In this document: positions 16,432 through 23,845 of the stretch, piece by piece
Layout: each line of letters begins with the position of its first letter
How positions within the stretch are numbered: position 1 is the stretch's first letter
IMG/VR virus record: IMGVR_UViG_3300036861_000578
Span: 1 to 52,740 of that record
Origin: a virus
Direction: 5' to 3' (one strand)
DNA length: 52,740 bases
Notes under the pieces: generated by a model
Database searches by the model: none
Seen by the model: the letters and a program-made list of their open reading frames with translations, nothing else
Told to the model about the DNA's origin: nothing
Program-made: the position numbers and the translations under genes

Positions 16432-16962
16432 ATGAACAGGCGACACGCTCTCGGCGTAATGCTCCTCGCCGCACTGCTGCTCACGGCTGGGATTGCCTAC
16501 GCCTCCATCCCCGGCCCGGACGGCGTCATCCATGCCTGCTACAAGAGCAACAATCCCGCCCAGGGCGCCATCATCGTCATCGACCACACCGCGAGCTGCC
16601 CAAGTGGCTACACCGCGCTGAACTGGAACCAGACCGGTCCGCAGGGTCCGGCGGGCCCGCAAGGCCCGGCCGGCATCTCGGGATATGAGATCGTGGTCGC
16701 CCAGAACACCTTGGTGCTGAATCAGGGAAACGGATGGCAGGCGGATGCCAACGCCGTATGCCCAACGGGCAAGGTCGCCTTCTCCGGCGGTGTGGCAACC
16801 AACTCCAGTGGAACCTTCTACATGATCGGGGACTTTCCATCGCTCGTCGGCGGCACATACCGGCAATGGAATGTCCGCTACAGGGTGAATCCCCATGGAG
16901 ATCCCCAGTACTCGGAGCAATTCGAGGCGCCCGTCATAGCGGTTTGTGCCATAGCGAACTGA
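16432..16962 (+). CDS. Secreted protein with short collagen-like segment
   Basis: 176 residues. A signal peptide (MNRRHALGVMLLAALLLTAG) ends near Ala24. Then comes the IPGPDGVIHACYKSN segment with paired cysteines, ALNWNQTGPQGPAGPQGPAG at 61-80, and a C-terminal globular part with Cys109, Cys173 and GGVATNSSG. This layout is common in actinobacterial secreted proteins and unusual for an assembled virion part. It may be a host-derived gene altering the lysogen surface, or a secreted fibre component. GGAGAGG lies upstream. Confidence 0.7.
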   Translation: MNRRHALGVMLLAALLLTAGIAYASIPGPDGVIHACYKSNNPAQGAIIVIDHTASCPSGYTALNWNQTGPQGPAGPQGPAGISGYEIVVAQNTLVLNQGNGWQADANAVCPTGKVAFSGGVATNSSGTFYMIGDFPSLVGGTYRQWNVRYRVNPHGDPQYSEQFEAPVIAVCAIAN

Positions 16963-16977
16963 AGCTAGGCTCAGTTC
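16956..16977 (+). terminator. Possible terminator after the collagen-like gene
   Basis: GAACTGA (16956-16962) pairs with TCAGTTC (16971-16977) around an 8-nt loop; a pyrimidine-rich TCTCGTCCT follows. The arm includes the stop codon. Moderate stem strength, so only a candidate. Confidence 0.4.
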
Positions 16978-16993
16978 TCTCGTCCTAAAAGGG

Positions 16994-17512
16994 GTGTCTG
17001 CGACGGCCGACTTCGTTTTCAATATCGCGCGTGGCGCAAGCCACTACTACTACTATGCAGTGAAGCAGAGCCTCGTCGTGACTGCGACTGGCACGCCCCC
17101 GTTCACCTCAGCGGCCGACTCCGCGCTCATCGTCGTGGCGATCAACGCTGGCGGGGAAACCGACCCTGTCCTGAGGGACTATGACACCCTTGATGCGCTA
17201 CTCGTCGCTGCCAACCCGGCTGAGGTTACTAACACCAACTACGCCCGCAAGGTCCTAACCGATACCGAACTCGCGGCCGTACCAGCCCCAGATGACACCA
17301 ACGAGCGCTACGAACTCGACATCCCCGACCAGACCTGGACAGCGGTCGCGGCTGGGACCGCCTGGACGGACCTGCTGGTCTGCTTCCGACCCAACGCCGC
17401 CGCTGCCGATACCGCAATCATTCCGCTGACCTGCCATGACTTCGCTGTAACTCCAGACGGCAGCGATATAACAGCACAAATAGCTGCTACAGGTTTCTAT
17501 CGTTCCGCCTAG
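16994..17512 (+). CDS. Unknown, probably structural protein
   Basis: 172 residues from a GTG with AAAAGGGG just upstream. Opens with FVFNIARGASHYYYYAV and is otherwise beta-type with acidic turns (ALIVVAINAGG, YELDIPDQTWTAVAAG, TDLLVCFRPNA). Visibly more A+T-rich than its neighbours, with codons such as TAC/ACT clusters, suggesting separate origin. Looks like other small phage head/tail decoration proteins. No family recognised. Confidence 0.55.
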   Translation: MSATADFVFNIARGASHYYYYAVKQSLVVTATGTPPFTSAADSALIVVAINAGGETDPVLRDYDTLDALLVAANPAEVTNTNYARKVLTDTELAAVPAPDDTNERYELDIPDQTWTAVAAGTAWTDLLVCFRPNAAAADTAIIPLTCHDFAVTPDGSDITAQIAATGFYRSA

Positions 17513-17535
17513 CATATTCGTGCTAGAATGCAGGC
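17501..17535 (+). promoter_or_regulatory. Leaderless promoter of the endonuclease VII gene
   Basis: Extended -10 TGC-TAGAAT with TAGAAT at 17524-17529, exactly 6 nt before the ATG at 17536, so transcription should start at or beside the start codon. CTAGCA (17509-17514) and TGCTAG (17521-17526) form an inverted repeat overlapping the -10 box, a possible operator. No good -35. Confidence 0.55.
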
Positions 17536-18162
17536 ATGGAATTGGCCTGCACGATCTGTGGCACAACGTTCGAGTGGCGGCAGCGCGGTCATCAGCCCGA
17601 GACATGTGGCTCCGATGAGTGCCGCCGACGACGGCGTGCAAGAAGCGTGGTGGAGCACCGCTGGCGCACTCGGGGCGGTTCAACGATCCAGATTCGCACC
17701 TGCCTGGGATGCGGCAACGTCTTCGAGTTCATACGCATTCAGGGAGTGCGGGGCCGGGGTCCGGGCTTCTGCTCCGACGAGTGCCGCCGCCAACGGCATC
17801 TGGCGCAGGCAAGGAAGAAGCGCGCGACCTATTGGGACGCGATACCTAAGACCGAGCAAGCACGCCGCCGCCGAGCGGCCCTGCTGGCCAGGTACAACCT
17901 GACCCCGGAGCGGTACATCGAGATGGTCGCCGACCAGGGCGGGATCTGCGCGGTCTGTGGCAAGGCGGAGGCCAAGCATCACAGCCTGCTATTGAAGATC
18001 GACCACGATCGATCCTGCTGCCCGGGGAATGAATCGTGCGGGCGCTGCGTGCGAGGACTGCTGTGCTCCAACTGCAACCGGGCGCTCGGTCTATTCGGGG
18101 ATGACCCGAAGACGCTCCGGGCGGCCATCGACTACCTGGAGAGGACCCGCGTCCTCTCCTGA
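17536..18162 (+). CDS. Recombination endonuclease VII-like HNH nuclease
   Basis: 208 residues. Two N-terminal zinc motifs (Cys5/8/24/29 and Cys56/59/79/83) precede the T4 endonuclease VII-type domain: LLARYNLTPERYIEMVADQ near 116-134, Cys138/Cys141, catalytic Asp156-His157 in LKIDHDRSCC, Cys177/Cys180, Asn181. Such enzymes resolve branched DNA or act as free-standing homing nucleases. It sits alone between structural genes with its own promoter, which favours a mobile origin. The two extra zinc motifs probably target DNA. Confidence 0.85.
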   Translation: MELACTICGTTFEWRQRGHQPETCGSDECRRRRRARSVVEHRWRTRGGSTIQIRTCLGCGNVFEFIRIQGVRGRGPGFCSDECRRQRHLAQARKKRATYWDAIPKTEQARRRRAALLARYNLTPERYIEMVADQGGICAVCGKAEAKHHSLLLKIDHDRSCCPGNESCGRCVRGLLCSNCNRALGLFGDDPKTLRAAIDYLERTRVLS

Positions 18163-18170
18163 GGACGCAC

Positions 18171-19052
18171 ATGGCTGATTACAACATCGGGGATGCCGTT
18201 AGTCTGGTCTACACCATCAGCGGAACCGCCACGGTCGTGCTCACGGTCACCGCGCCCGACGGGACCTCCAGCACGCCAGGCTTGACCCAGGGCGGCTCAC
18301 CGCCGACGGTAACCTATACCGCCGCGGTCGCCGCCACCCAGGCCGGCACCTGGCTGTACCGGTTCGTCGCCACCGGCGCGGTCACCGACGCCGAAGATGG
18401 GCAGTTCTTTGTCCGGGCGATCTCGACCGACCGTGTCTACACCAGCCGCGAAGAAGTCAAAGGTCGCCTCTCCATCCCGTCAGCGAAGACGCAGGACCAT
18501 GCCAGCATCGACAGCAAGATCCGCGTCGCGACCCGGATGATCGACTCCGACTGCCAGCGGCACTTCTGGAAGATCACCGAAGCGCGCACCTTCACCCCGA
18601 CCGACCCGTGGTGCCTGGAGCTCGGCGCCTACAACGACCTGGTCTCCGCCACCACCCTGAAGACCGACGCCGCCGGCGACGGGACGTTCGAGCAGACCTG
18701 GACGACCGCCGATTATCAGCTGCTGTGCGCCGATGGCAGCCCCAATGTCAACGCCGGCCCCCAGCCGCGCCCGTATGTGCAGATCAAGGCGGTCGGCGGG
18801 CTGCTGTTCCCCTACCCCAGCTTCAGCGGCGCCCGCGCCAACCTCGTCGAGGTCAGTGGGATATGGGGCTGGCCAGCCGTGCCCGACGACATCCGCGAAG
18901 CAGCCGAGATCGCCGCCGCCGAGCTGTTCGCGCTGAAGGACACCAAGTTCGGCGTGTTCGGCGTTGCCGACCTGGGCATCTCACGGGTCCGCACCAACGG
19001 CAAGTATCAGGAGCTCATCGGCCCCTACAAGAAGCTGCTGTCGTTCGCATGA
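18171..19052 (+). CDS. Head-tail connector with N-terminal Ig-like domain
   Basis: 293 residues. Residues 1-85 are Ig-like beta sequence (VLTVTAPDGTSSTPG, AGTWLYRFVATG). Residues about 90-293 match the gp6-like connector family: a helical YTSREEVKGRL start, EARTFTPTDPWCLELG, IWGWPAVPDDIREAAEIA and the terminal LFALKDTKFGVFGVADLG. It would bind below the portal and link head to tail. Start ATG 18171; ATGA overlap with the next gene. Confidence 0.78.
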   Translation: MADYNIGDAVSLVYTISGTATVVLTVTAPDGTSSTPGLTQGGSPPTVTYTAAVAATQAGTWLYRFVATGAVTDAEDGQFFVRAISTDRVYTSREEVKGRLSIPSAKTQDHASIDSKIRVATRMIDSDCQRHFWKITEARTFTPTDPWCLELGAYNDLVSATTLKTDAAGDGTFEQTWTTADYQLLCADGSPNVNAGPQPRPYVQIKAVGGLLFPYPSFSGARANLVEVSGIWGWPAVPDDIREAAEIAAAELFALKDTKFGVFGVADLGISRVRTNGKYQELIGPYKKLLSFA

Positions 19053-19486
19053 CCGCGCCCATGATCGCTGCGACCCTCGACGCGCTCGCCGCCAAGCTGG
19101 CCCTGGTGCCGACCCCCGACGGCAGCGCCACCCTCAACGTTCAGGACACCGTACCCGGGCAGGTCACGGTCCCGGCGGCCGTCATCTGGGTCGACTCGAT
19201 CACCTACGCGACCAGCCAGAGCAGCGCCAGCCACGACCTCACCGTCGCGGTGCTACTGCTCGCCTCGGACGCCAGTAGCGAGGACGGCCAGGAGCTGCTG
19301 CTCGCCTACCTCGAACCCACCGGCACCTCCAGCGTGTACGCGGCGCTGAACACCGACCCCGACCTCGGCGAAACCGGCCTCATCACCTGGGTCGCCGCGG
19401 TCCCGGAGGGGCAGGCCGGCCGGGTGCAGTACGGCGGGGTCGAGTACCAGGGCGCCCGGTTGAACGTCGGGGTGATGCTCGGCTAG
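19049..19486 (+). CDS. Putative tail terminator / neck protein
   Basis: 145 residues from an ATGA overlap. The pattern ALAAKLALVPTPDGS, then AVIWVDSITYATSQS, HDLTVAVLLLASDAS, GQELLLAYLEPTGTSSVYAAL and YGGVEYQGARLNVGVML is characteristic of actinophage tail-terminator-like proteins. These cap the tail tube and join it to the connector. Gene order after the connector agrees. Confidence 0.68.
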   Translation: MTAPMIAATLDALAAKLALVPTPDGSATLNVQDTVPGQVTVPAAVIWVDSITYATSQSSASHDLTVAVLLLASDASSEDGQELLLAYLEPTGTSSVYAALNTDPDLGETGLITWVAAVPEGQAGRVQYGGVEYQGARLNVGVMLG

Positions 19487-19686
19487 GCCAGATGGCCGAC
19501 GGGCGGGTCGATCCGGTCTGCCTCGGCCCGCAGCGAGATCCCGACGCAGCGGCTACAGACCAGCCACCCGAACGCATCCGGCGGGATCGGTGGCCCGGCA
19601 GTCTCTACGCCGCAGAACGCCTGACCCTGACCATCGTCGATGTGTAGCGGCGTCTGCTGCTCGCCAGGGTTACGGAGATAACTCAT
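19483..19686 (-). CDS. Small reverse-strand Cys-containing protein
   Basis: 67 residues, convergent with the tail terminator (4-nt overlap) and divergent from the CgeB-like gene. Contains a Cys near 25 and CSRC at about 44-47, so a small metal-binding knuckle is possible. It has its own leaderless promoter. Similar His/Cys-containing small proteins occur in actinophages without assigned function. Confidence 0.55.
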   Translation of the reverse strand: MSYLRNPGEQQTPLHIDDGQGQAFCGVETAGPPIPPDAFGWLVCSRCVGISLRAEADRIDPPVGHLA

Positions 19687-19698
19687 AGCGGGAGTCTA
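19687..19698 (-). promoter_or_regulatory. Leaderless -10 box of the small Cys protein
   Basis: On the reverse strand TAGACT (19698-19693) is followed by 6 nt (CCCGCT) and the ATG. This is the same geometry as the two other accessory genes in this module. No clear -35. Confidence 0.45.
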
Positions 19699-19702
19699 GC
19701 CC

Positions 19703-20725
19703 TTGAAGCGCGTCCTCGTCGTCCACCCGGGCCCGAACTTCTCCGTCGCGGACGTGCACACCGGATGGATCGAGGCGCTCCGCGAACTCGGCCTGATGGT
19801 GTTCCCCTACAACCTCGACGACCGCTTGGCCTTCTACGACAGCACGTATCTGCCCGATGGGGAAGGTGGCTACCGCAAGGCCCTGTCCGATGACCAGGCG
19901 ATCGGGATGGCCACCAACGGGATCGCCGCGGCACTGTTCAAGATCCGCCCCCACATCCTGCTGTCGATCAGCTCGTTCTTCATCGACTTCGAAATGCTCA
20001 AGCACGCGATGCGGACCGGCACCCAGGTCGTTCTCGTCCACACCGAAAGTCCGTATGAGGACGATCGGCAGCTCGGCCTCGCCCCGCACGCGACGCTGAA
20101 CCTTCTCAACGACCCGACGAACATCGACCGGTTCCGCACCCTCGGCCCCACCGAATACGTCCCCCACGCCTACCGGCCCAACCTCCATACGCCGGGTCCC
20201 GTGGTGCCGGAGCTCGCGTGTGATCTGGCGTTCGTCGGGACCGGCTACCCCAGCCGCGAGACGTTCTTCAACGCGATGGACCTCGAGGGCCTCGAGGTGC
20301 GGCTGGGTGGTAACTGGATGCGCCTTCCCCCCGACTCGCCGCTGCGGAAGTTCGTCATGCACGACATCGACGAATGCATGGACAACGAAGATGCCGTCCC
20401 GCTCTACCGGTCCGCGAAGGTCGGCATCAACCTGTATCGCCGCGAGGCCGCCCACCCCGAGCTCCAGCAGGGCTGGGCGATGGGGCCCCGCGAGGTCGAG
20501 ATGGCCGCGTGCGGGCTGTTCTTCCTCCGCGACCCCCGCGGCGAAGGCGACGAAGTCCTGCTGTTGCCGACCTTCACCGACGCCGAGGACGCCTCGGAGA
20601 AGGTGCGGTGGTTCCTGGCCCATGACGGGGTTCGCGAGGCGATGGCCGATAAGGCACGCGAAGCCGTGCAATCCAGGACGTTCACCAACAACGCGAAGCG
20701 GCTGATGGAGCTACTAGGCCAGTAG
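19703..20725 (+). CDS. CgeB-like glycosyltransferase
   Basis: 340 residues, TTG start. GT-B architecture of the CgeB/DUF3880 type: N-terminal KRVLVVHPGPNFSVAD, acceptor-side HTESPYEDDRQLG near 113, LAFVGTGYPSRETFF opening the donor domain near 174, VGINLYRREAAHPELQQGW near 238, and MAACGLFFLRDPRGEGDE near 260. A second, separate sugar-transfer gene within the neck/tail genes, which supports glycosylation of a virion protein. It is the only gene between the tail terminator and a reverse-strand cluster. Confidence 0.78.
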   Translation: MKRVLVVHPGPNFSVADVHTGWIEALRELGLMVFPYNLDDRLAFYDSTYLPDGEGGYRKALSDDQAIGMATNGIAAALFKIRPHILLSISSFFIDFEMLKHAMRTGTQVVLVHTESPYEDDRQLGLAPHATLNLLNDPTNIDRFRTLGPTEYVPHAYRPNLHTPGPVVPELACDLAFVGTGYPSRETFFNAMDLEGLEVRLGGNWMRLPPDSPLRKFVMHDIDECMDNEDAVPLYRSAKVGINLYRREAAHPELQQGWAMGPREVEMAACGLFFLRDPRGEGDEVLLLPTFTDAEDASEKVRWFLAHDGVREAMADKAREAVQSRTFTNNAKRLMELLGQ

Positions 20726-20899
20726 GTCTGGTTCCTGGTTGTCCGCCCAGCGACCGAACGTCTCGACCGGGTAGACGATGAAGGCCACATCGGCAGGAAT
20801 TATATTAAGCCGGGCAGCGATGCGCTTCACTGGTGATCGCTCGTCCTCAGCCAGAGAACCCCATTCGGCCCATACGGCTTGCTCTAGTTTCGTCAGCAT
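20714..20899 (-). CDS. Small helical protein, possible DNA binder
   Basis: 61 residues, reverse strand, ATG with AGAAGGGA 6 nt upstream; end overlaps the glycosyltransferase stop. Sequence LTKLEQAVWAEWGSLAEDE then VKRIAARLNIIPADVAFIVY has the rhythm of a small helix-turn-helix (RIAARLNI-PADVA). Unrecognised. Confidence 0.5.
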   Translation of the reverse strand: MLTKLEQAVWAEWGSLAEDERSPVKRIAARLNIIPADVAFIVYPVETFGRWADNQEPDLLA

Positions 20900-21191
20900 C
20901 GTGATCCCTTCTAGTCGTTCTTGGGGGCTCGAAGTCGTGACGTTGTGACAAGTCCTCGGAGGACGAGGTAGGGTTAAGACGCCCGCTCCACATGAGCAGA
21001 TACCTCATCTGACCAGCCACTTTCGGGGTGGCCAGCCGGCCGGGATGCCGACCGGACCTTGGCGCAGCGGGCGGCGGCGGTCGGTCTGACGGACCGCGGG
21101 TCCTTGAGTGAATTCACCCTGACAGGGCCGATCGCTTGCTGCGGCGTGCCGACCAGAACGGTCGATGCTCGGGGGTCTGAGGGCGAAGCCC
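20900..21191. other. 292-bp non-coding region between two reverse genes
   Basis: No convincing gene. It holds a perfect palindrome GTCCTC-G-GAGGAC at 20952-20964, between a weak forward -35-like TGACAA (20946-20951) and -10-like TAGGGT (20969-20974); a hairpin GCCAC/GTGGC near 21018-21035; and the palindrome GTGAATTCAC at 21108-21117. It may contain an operator or a short structured RNA. Nothing identifies it further. Confidence 0.4.
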
Positions 21192-21896
21192 TCACTGGTG
21201 CAGTGCCCGCCAGTGAGCGGGATTCACGCAGCTCTGAGTGCTGCATTGTTGCTTGAACATCGTGGGCTCTGAGATCGGTCCATGGGTCAATTCCCACGCC
21301 ACCCGATGTGCTGATTGGGCCTTGCCCTGCCAGGCAACCCTTCCATAACCGCCGGTACCCTTACCGGCCAGCCATGGCCAGCAGGCATCCGCACCTCCCG
21401 ACCGATCAACCTTCGCCCAGAAGCGCGCGTTGTCTGGAAGCGATGCGATCGGCTGCGCGGTCGTTCCGGCACGTCGCAGCCGCGCTTTGAGCTTCACCTG
21501 CTCGTTCCAGCAGATACGGCACTGCCGACCGGGCTTGCTGGCGACGAGATTGTTGCCGGTCAACTCATGGCCCTTGGGGCAGTGCGTCTTGCGGGCGTTG
21601 ACGGCGGTTGGTGCTTCGCCGCGTAGCACGTTGGTGCGGTGCTGAACCGGCTCTAGATGAGTCGGCTGGCAGCATGCTCGATTGCGGCAGAGGTGGTCGA
21701 TCGTCAGGCCAGCCGGGATCGGCCCATGTGTTAGTTCCCAGGCTATGCGGTGTGCAGGAGTCATCTTGCTCTGCCACCAGACGTAGCCATAGCCAGCCGG
21801 AGTCTTGCCGGCCGTCCATGGCCAGCATCCAGCGGCATCTGTCTGGTCGACCCTCGACCAGAAGTAAGTAACCGGATCAGACCGCCGTCCTGTCAT
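21192..21896 (-). CDS. HNH endonuclease with duplicated, half-dead domain
   Basis: 234 residues, reverse strand inside the tail module. First domain 11-92: CWPWTAGKTPAGYGYVWW, then LTIDHLCRNRACCQPTHLEP with catalytic Asp67-His68. A zinc knuckle follows (Cys106, His110, Cys126, Cys129). Residues 157-232 repeat the first domain (RFWAKVDRSGGADACWPW, AHRVAWELTHGPI), but the DHLC catalytic stretch is replaced by MFKQQC, so the second copy should not cut. Probably a mobile, homing-type nuclease whose second domain binds DNA. Confidence 0.85.
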   Translation of the reverse strand: MTGRRSDPVTYFWSRVDQTDAAGCWPWTAGKTPAGYGYVWWQSKMTPAHRIAWELTHGPIPAGLTIDHLCRNRACCQPTHLEPVQHRTNVLRGEAPTAVNARKTHCPKGHELTGNNLVASKPGRQCRICWNEQVKLKARLRRAGTTAQPIASLPDNARFWAKVDRSGGADACWPWLAGKGTGGYGRVAWQGKAQSAHRVAWELTHGPISEPTMFKQQCSTQSCVNPAHWRALHQ

Positions 21897-21913
21897 GGAG
21901 GCAGTCTACCATA
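21897..21913 (-). promoter_or_regulatory. Leaderless promoter of the duplicated HNH gene
   Basis: Reverse-strand extended -10 TGG-TAGACT (TAGACT at 21908-21903), 6 nt (GCCTCC) before the ATG. Matches the promoters at 17524 and 19698 in spacing and sequence. Confidence 0.5.
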
Positions 21914-21926
21914 CGGAGGTGACACC

Positions 21927-22322
21927 TTGGCACGCAGCCATGGCAGGTTCGGAAGGGTTTATATGAACCTGACCTCGGCCGGCACCGCCGAGCCGATCGC
22001 GTTCATCCGCAGCTGGAGCTTCAACGCCGCCACCGACAAGGTCGACATGACCGCGCTGCTGGACACCGCCAAGGTCTACTCGGCCGGCCTCCCCGATGGG
22101 TCGGGCGAGCTCACCTTCTGGTATGACGACGCGACGGTGCAGACCTATACGGCTGCTTCGGACGGTATCGCACGTAAGTTCTACTTGTACCCGACCGCTG
22201 CGACCGCCCAGTACTTCTGGGGCACCGTCCTGCCCGACTTCAACGTGTCGGCCGCGGTCGACGGCGGCGTTGAGGGTTCGGCATCCTGGTCGGCGGCGAC
22301 CCCGATCGCGAAGATCGGTTAG
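21927..22322 (+). CDS. Major tail (tube) protein
   Basis: 131 residues. TTG 21927 is chosen because GGAGGT lies 6 nt upstream and residues LARSHGRFGRVYMNLTSAG match the usual N-terminus of actinophage tail tube proteins; starting at ATG 21963 would remove it. Family hallmarks: EPIAFIRSWSFNAATDKVD, ARKFYLYPT, and the closing GSASWSAATPIAKIG. Subunits polymerise into the tail tube. A strong hairpin follows the stop. Confidence 0.88.
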   Translation: MARSHGRFGRVYMNLTSAGTAEPIAFIRSWSFNAATDKVDMTALLDTAKVYSAGLPDGSGELTFWYDDATVQTYTAASDGIARKFYLYPTAATAQYFWGTVLPDFNVSAAVDGGVEGSASWSAATPIAKIG

Positions 22323-22332
22323 CAGGAATAGG

Positions 22333-22357
22333 CGCGGCCCCCCGATTCGGGGGGCCG
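22333..22357 (+). terminator. Strong terminator-type hairpin after tail tube gene
   Basis: GCGGCCCCCC (22333-22342), loop GATTC, GGGGGGCCGC (22348-22357): a perfect 10-bp GC stem. No T-run, as is common in high-GC actinobacterial systems. Expected to lower read-through after the abundant tail tube mRNA, or to protect its 3' end. Confidence 0.75.
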
Positions 22358-22419
22358 CTTGCCGGGCCAACCGAGGACCCGACCCTTGCGGGGCCGATTC
22401 CGGCGGGGGCCCGTGGCTG

Positions 22420-22923
22420 TTACGAAGACGAGACTCGCTGAATCTCGGTGACCTGTGCCTTGGCGGCCAGCTTCTCGAACGTGGAGAAGTGCACCACTGC
22501 GCGCTGGCCGGGGCGGACCTGCTGTGCGACCGCGTTCGTCCAGTCGATATTGGTGCCGGCCTGGTCGAGGATCACCAGCTCGATGTAGTAGTCGCTGGTG
22601 CCGTCGGAGTGATTGACGATCTCGATCGTGCCCTGGTACTCGCCGTAGTCGCGGTGGCGGAAACTCAGCAGTTTGATATCGGCGGATGCGTCCTTGGTGC
22701 CGAGGCCCTTGCTGATTCCGCTGTCAGCTGGTTCCGCTGCTGGGGTGCTGACCGGGTCGCTGGTAAGCGCGGCGACGGCGAGAATTGCGAGCAGAGCGCC
22801 GATGATCACCAGGATCACCATGCCTGTGTTGCGGTGCTTCTTCGGCGGTGCCGACGGCGTCTGGCCCCACTGGGGCTGCGACGCGGGTGGTGGCTGCGGG
22901 GGTGGTCCCCAGGTCTGACTCAT
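22420..22923 (-). CDS. Membrane-anchored protein with outer beta domain
   Basis: 167 residues, reverse strand. Pro/Gln-rich cytoplasmic N-terminus (about 1-33), one membrane helix (MVILVIIGALLAILAVAALT, 35-54), a linker, and an extracellular beta domain (YQGTIEIVNHSDGTSDYYIE, RPGQRAVVHFSTF) resembling FxLYD-like folds. The N-terminal style is typical of actinobacterial membrane proteins. As a lone reverse gene in the tail module it is a candidate lysogen-expressed (moron) gene, for example for superinfection exclusion. GAGAGGAAG lies before the ATG. Confidence 0.68.
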   Translation of the reverse strand: MSQTWGPPPQPPPASQPQWGQTPSAPPKKHRNTGMVILVIIGALLAILAVAALTSDPVSTPAAEPADSGISKGLGTKDASADIKLLSFRHRDYGEYQGTIEIVNHSDGTSDYYIELVILDQAGTNIDWTNAVAQQVRPGQRAVVHFSTFEKLAAKAQVTEIQRVSSS

Positions 22924-23018
22924 CGGGATCTTCCTCTCGGTTAGGTGTCCCGTGTCCTGAGTATGCGCCTCTTCCGGGCTGGCCGATAGGTGAAAAGGGT
23001 CACGTTTAGGGGGTCATT

Positions 23019-23474
23019 GTGCGCGTCACGGTTCGTGACTCGGCCGACCTGAAAGCGGTCAGTAAGCAACTGCGGCAGGTCGCCGACGGCAAGGCATTGC
23101 GGAAGGAGCTGACCGGCGGGATCCGCGACGCGCTGAAGCCGGTATTGGCGCAGGTCAAGTCTGCCTACGGCAGCGGCCGGATCCGCAGTCACCTGCGCCG
23201 GGCCAGCCGGATCGAGGTCCGCACCTCCGGGCGGATGGCCGGCGCTCGGCTGCGGGTCGACGGTCGCAAGATGCCCGACCAGATGAAGTCCCTCCCAGCG
23301 ATGTGGGAGGGACTGACCCGCTGGCGGCACCCCGTCTTCGGCGACCGCGAAACATGGGTGCAGCAGGACAGCCACCCGACCTTCTACCGGATTGTCACCC
23401 CGCAGGAAGACCGGGTCGGCCGCGCCATCGACCAGGTCCTCGAGGATGTCCGCGACAAGCTGGAGCGAGGCTAA
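23019..23474 (+). CDS. HK97 gp10-like tail/neck protein
   Basis: 151 residues, GTG start. VRDSADLKAVSKQLRQVADGKALRKEL, then SHLRRASRIEVRTSGRMAGARLRVDG and the WEGLTRWRHPVFGDRETWVQQ motif are typical of the HK97 gp10 family, which helps complete the head-tail joint. In most phages it precedes the tail tube gene; here it follows, separated by a reverse-strand gene. Overlaps the next start by one base. Confidence 0.78.
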   Translation: MRVTVRDSADLKAVSKQLRQVADGKALRKELTGGIRDALKPVLAQVKSAYGSGRIRSHLRRASRIEVRTSGRMAGARLRVDGRKMPDQMKSLPAMWEGLTRWRHPVFGDRETWVQQDSHPTFYRIVTPQEDRVGRAIDQVLEDVRDKLERG

Positions 23475-23845
23475 TGACCGAGAACGAACAGGTGCCGGAC
23501 CGGCCGTCGCTGAACCCGGAGCTGCTCACGCCGCGGGACATGCAGCGCGCCAAGGTCGCACTCGCCGAGGTGCTGGGCGACCGCGACCCCTACGACATGA
23601 TCGAGGAACGAGCCACCGCGGTGCCGTTCACTATCTGGTGCCTCCGCTCCCGGGTTGACCCGTCGTTCACGTGGGAGCAGGCGTTGGACACACCGTTCCT
23701 CGGCGACTTCGAGCCGTTCGGCCCTCCTCAGATCCCCGGGCCCGCCGCGAATGGCGGTTCGCCCGGGAGGAGTACCGCGAGCGGGTCCAAGAGGAAGCGG
23801 CCCGCGCCCGCGACCGCGCCCGGCTCTGCGAGTTCTTCGGGTTGA
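23474..23845 (+). CDS. Tail assembly chaperone, short form (gpG-like)
   Basis: 123 residues. The conserved part is residues 15-75 (DMQRAKVALAEVLGDRDPYDMIEERATAV, SFTWEQALDTPFLGD). This matches the first chaperone upstream of tape measure genes, which binds the tape measure protein before tube polymerisation. After about residue 88 the frame turns into low-complexity Ser/Pro/Arg, as expected where most ribosomes stay in frame but function lies in the shifted frame. Confidence 0.8.
   Translation: MTENEQVPDRPSLNPELLTPRDMQRAKVALAEVLGDRDPYDMIEERATAVPFTIWCLRSRVDPSFTWEQALDTPFLGDFEPFGPPQIPGPAANGGSPGRSTASGSKRKRPAPATAPGSASSSG

Noticed and set aside
17536-18162. Nuclease-encoding self-splicing intron around the endonuclease VII or HNH genes
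   Set aside because: Flanking genes are complete and not split, and no group I core sequence is visible.
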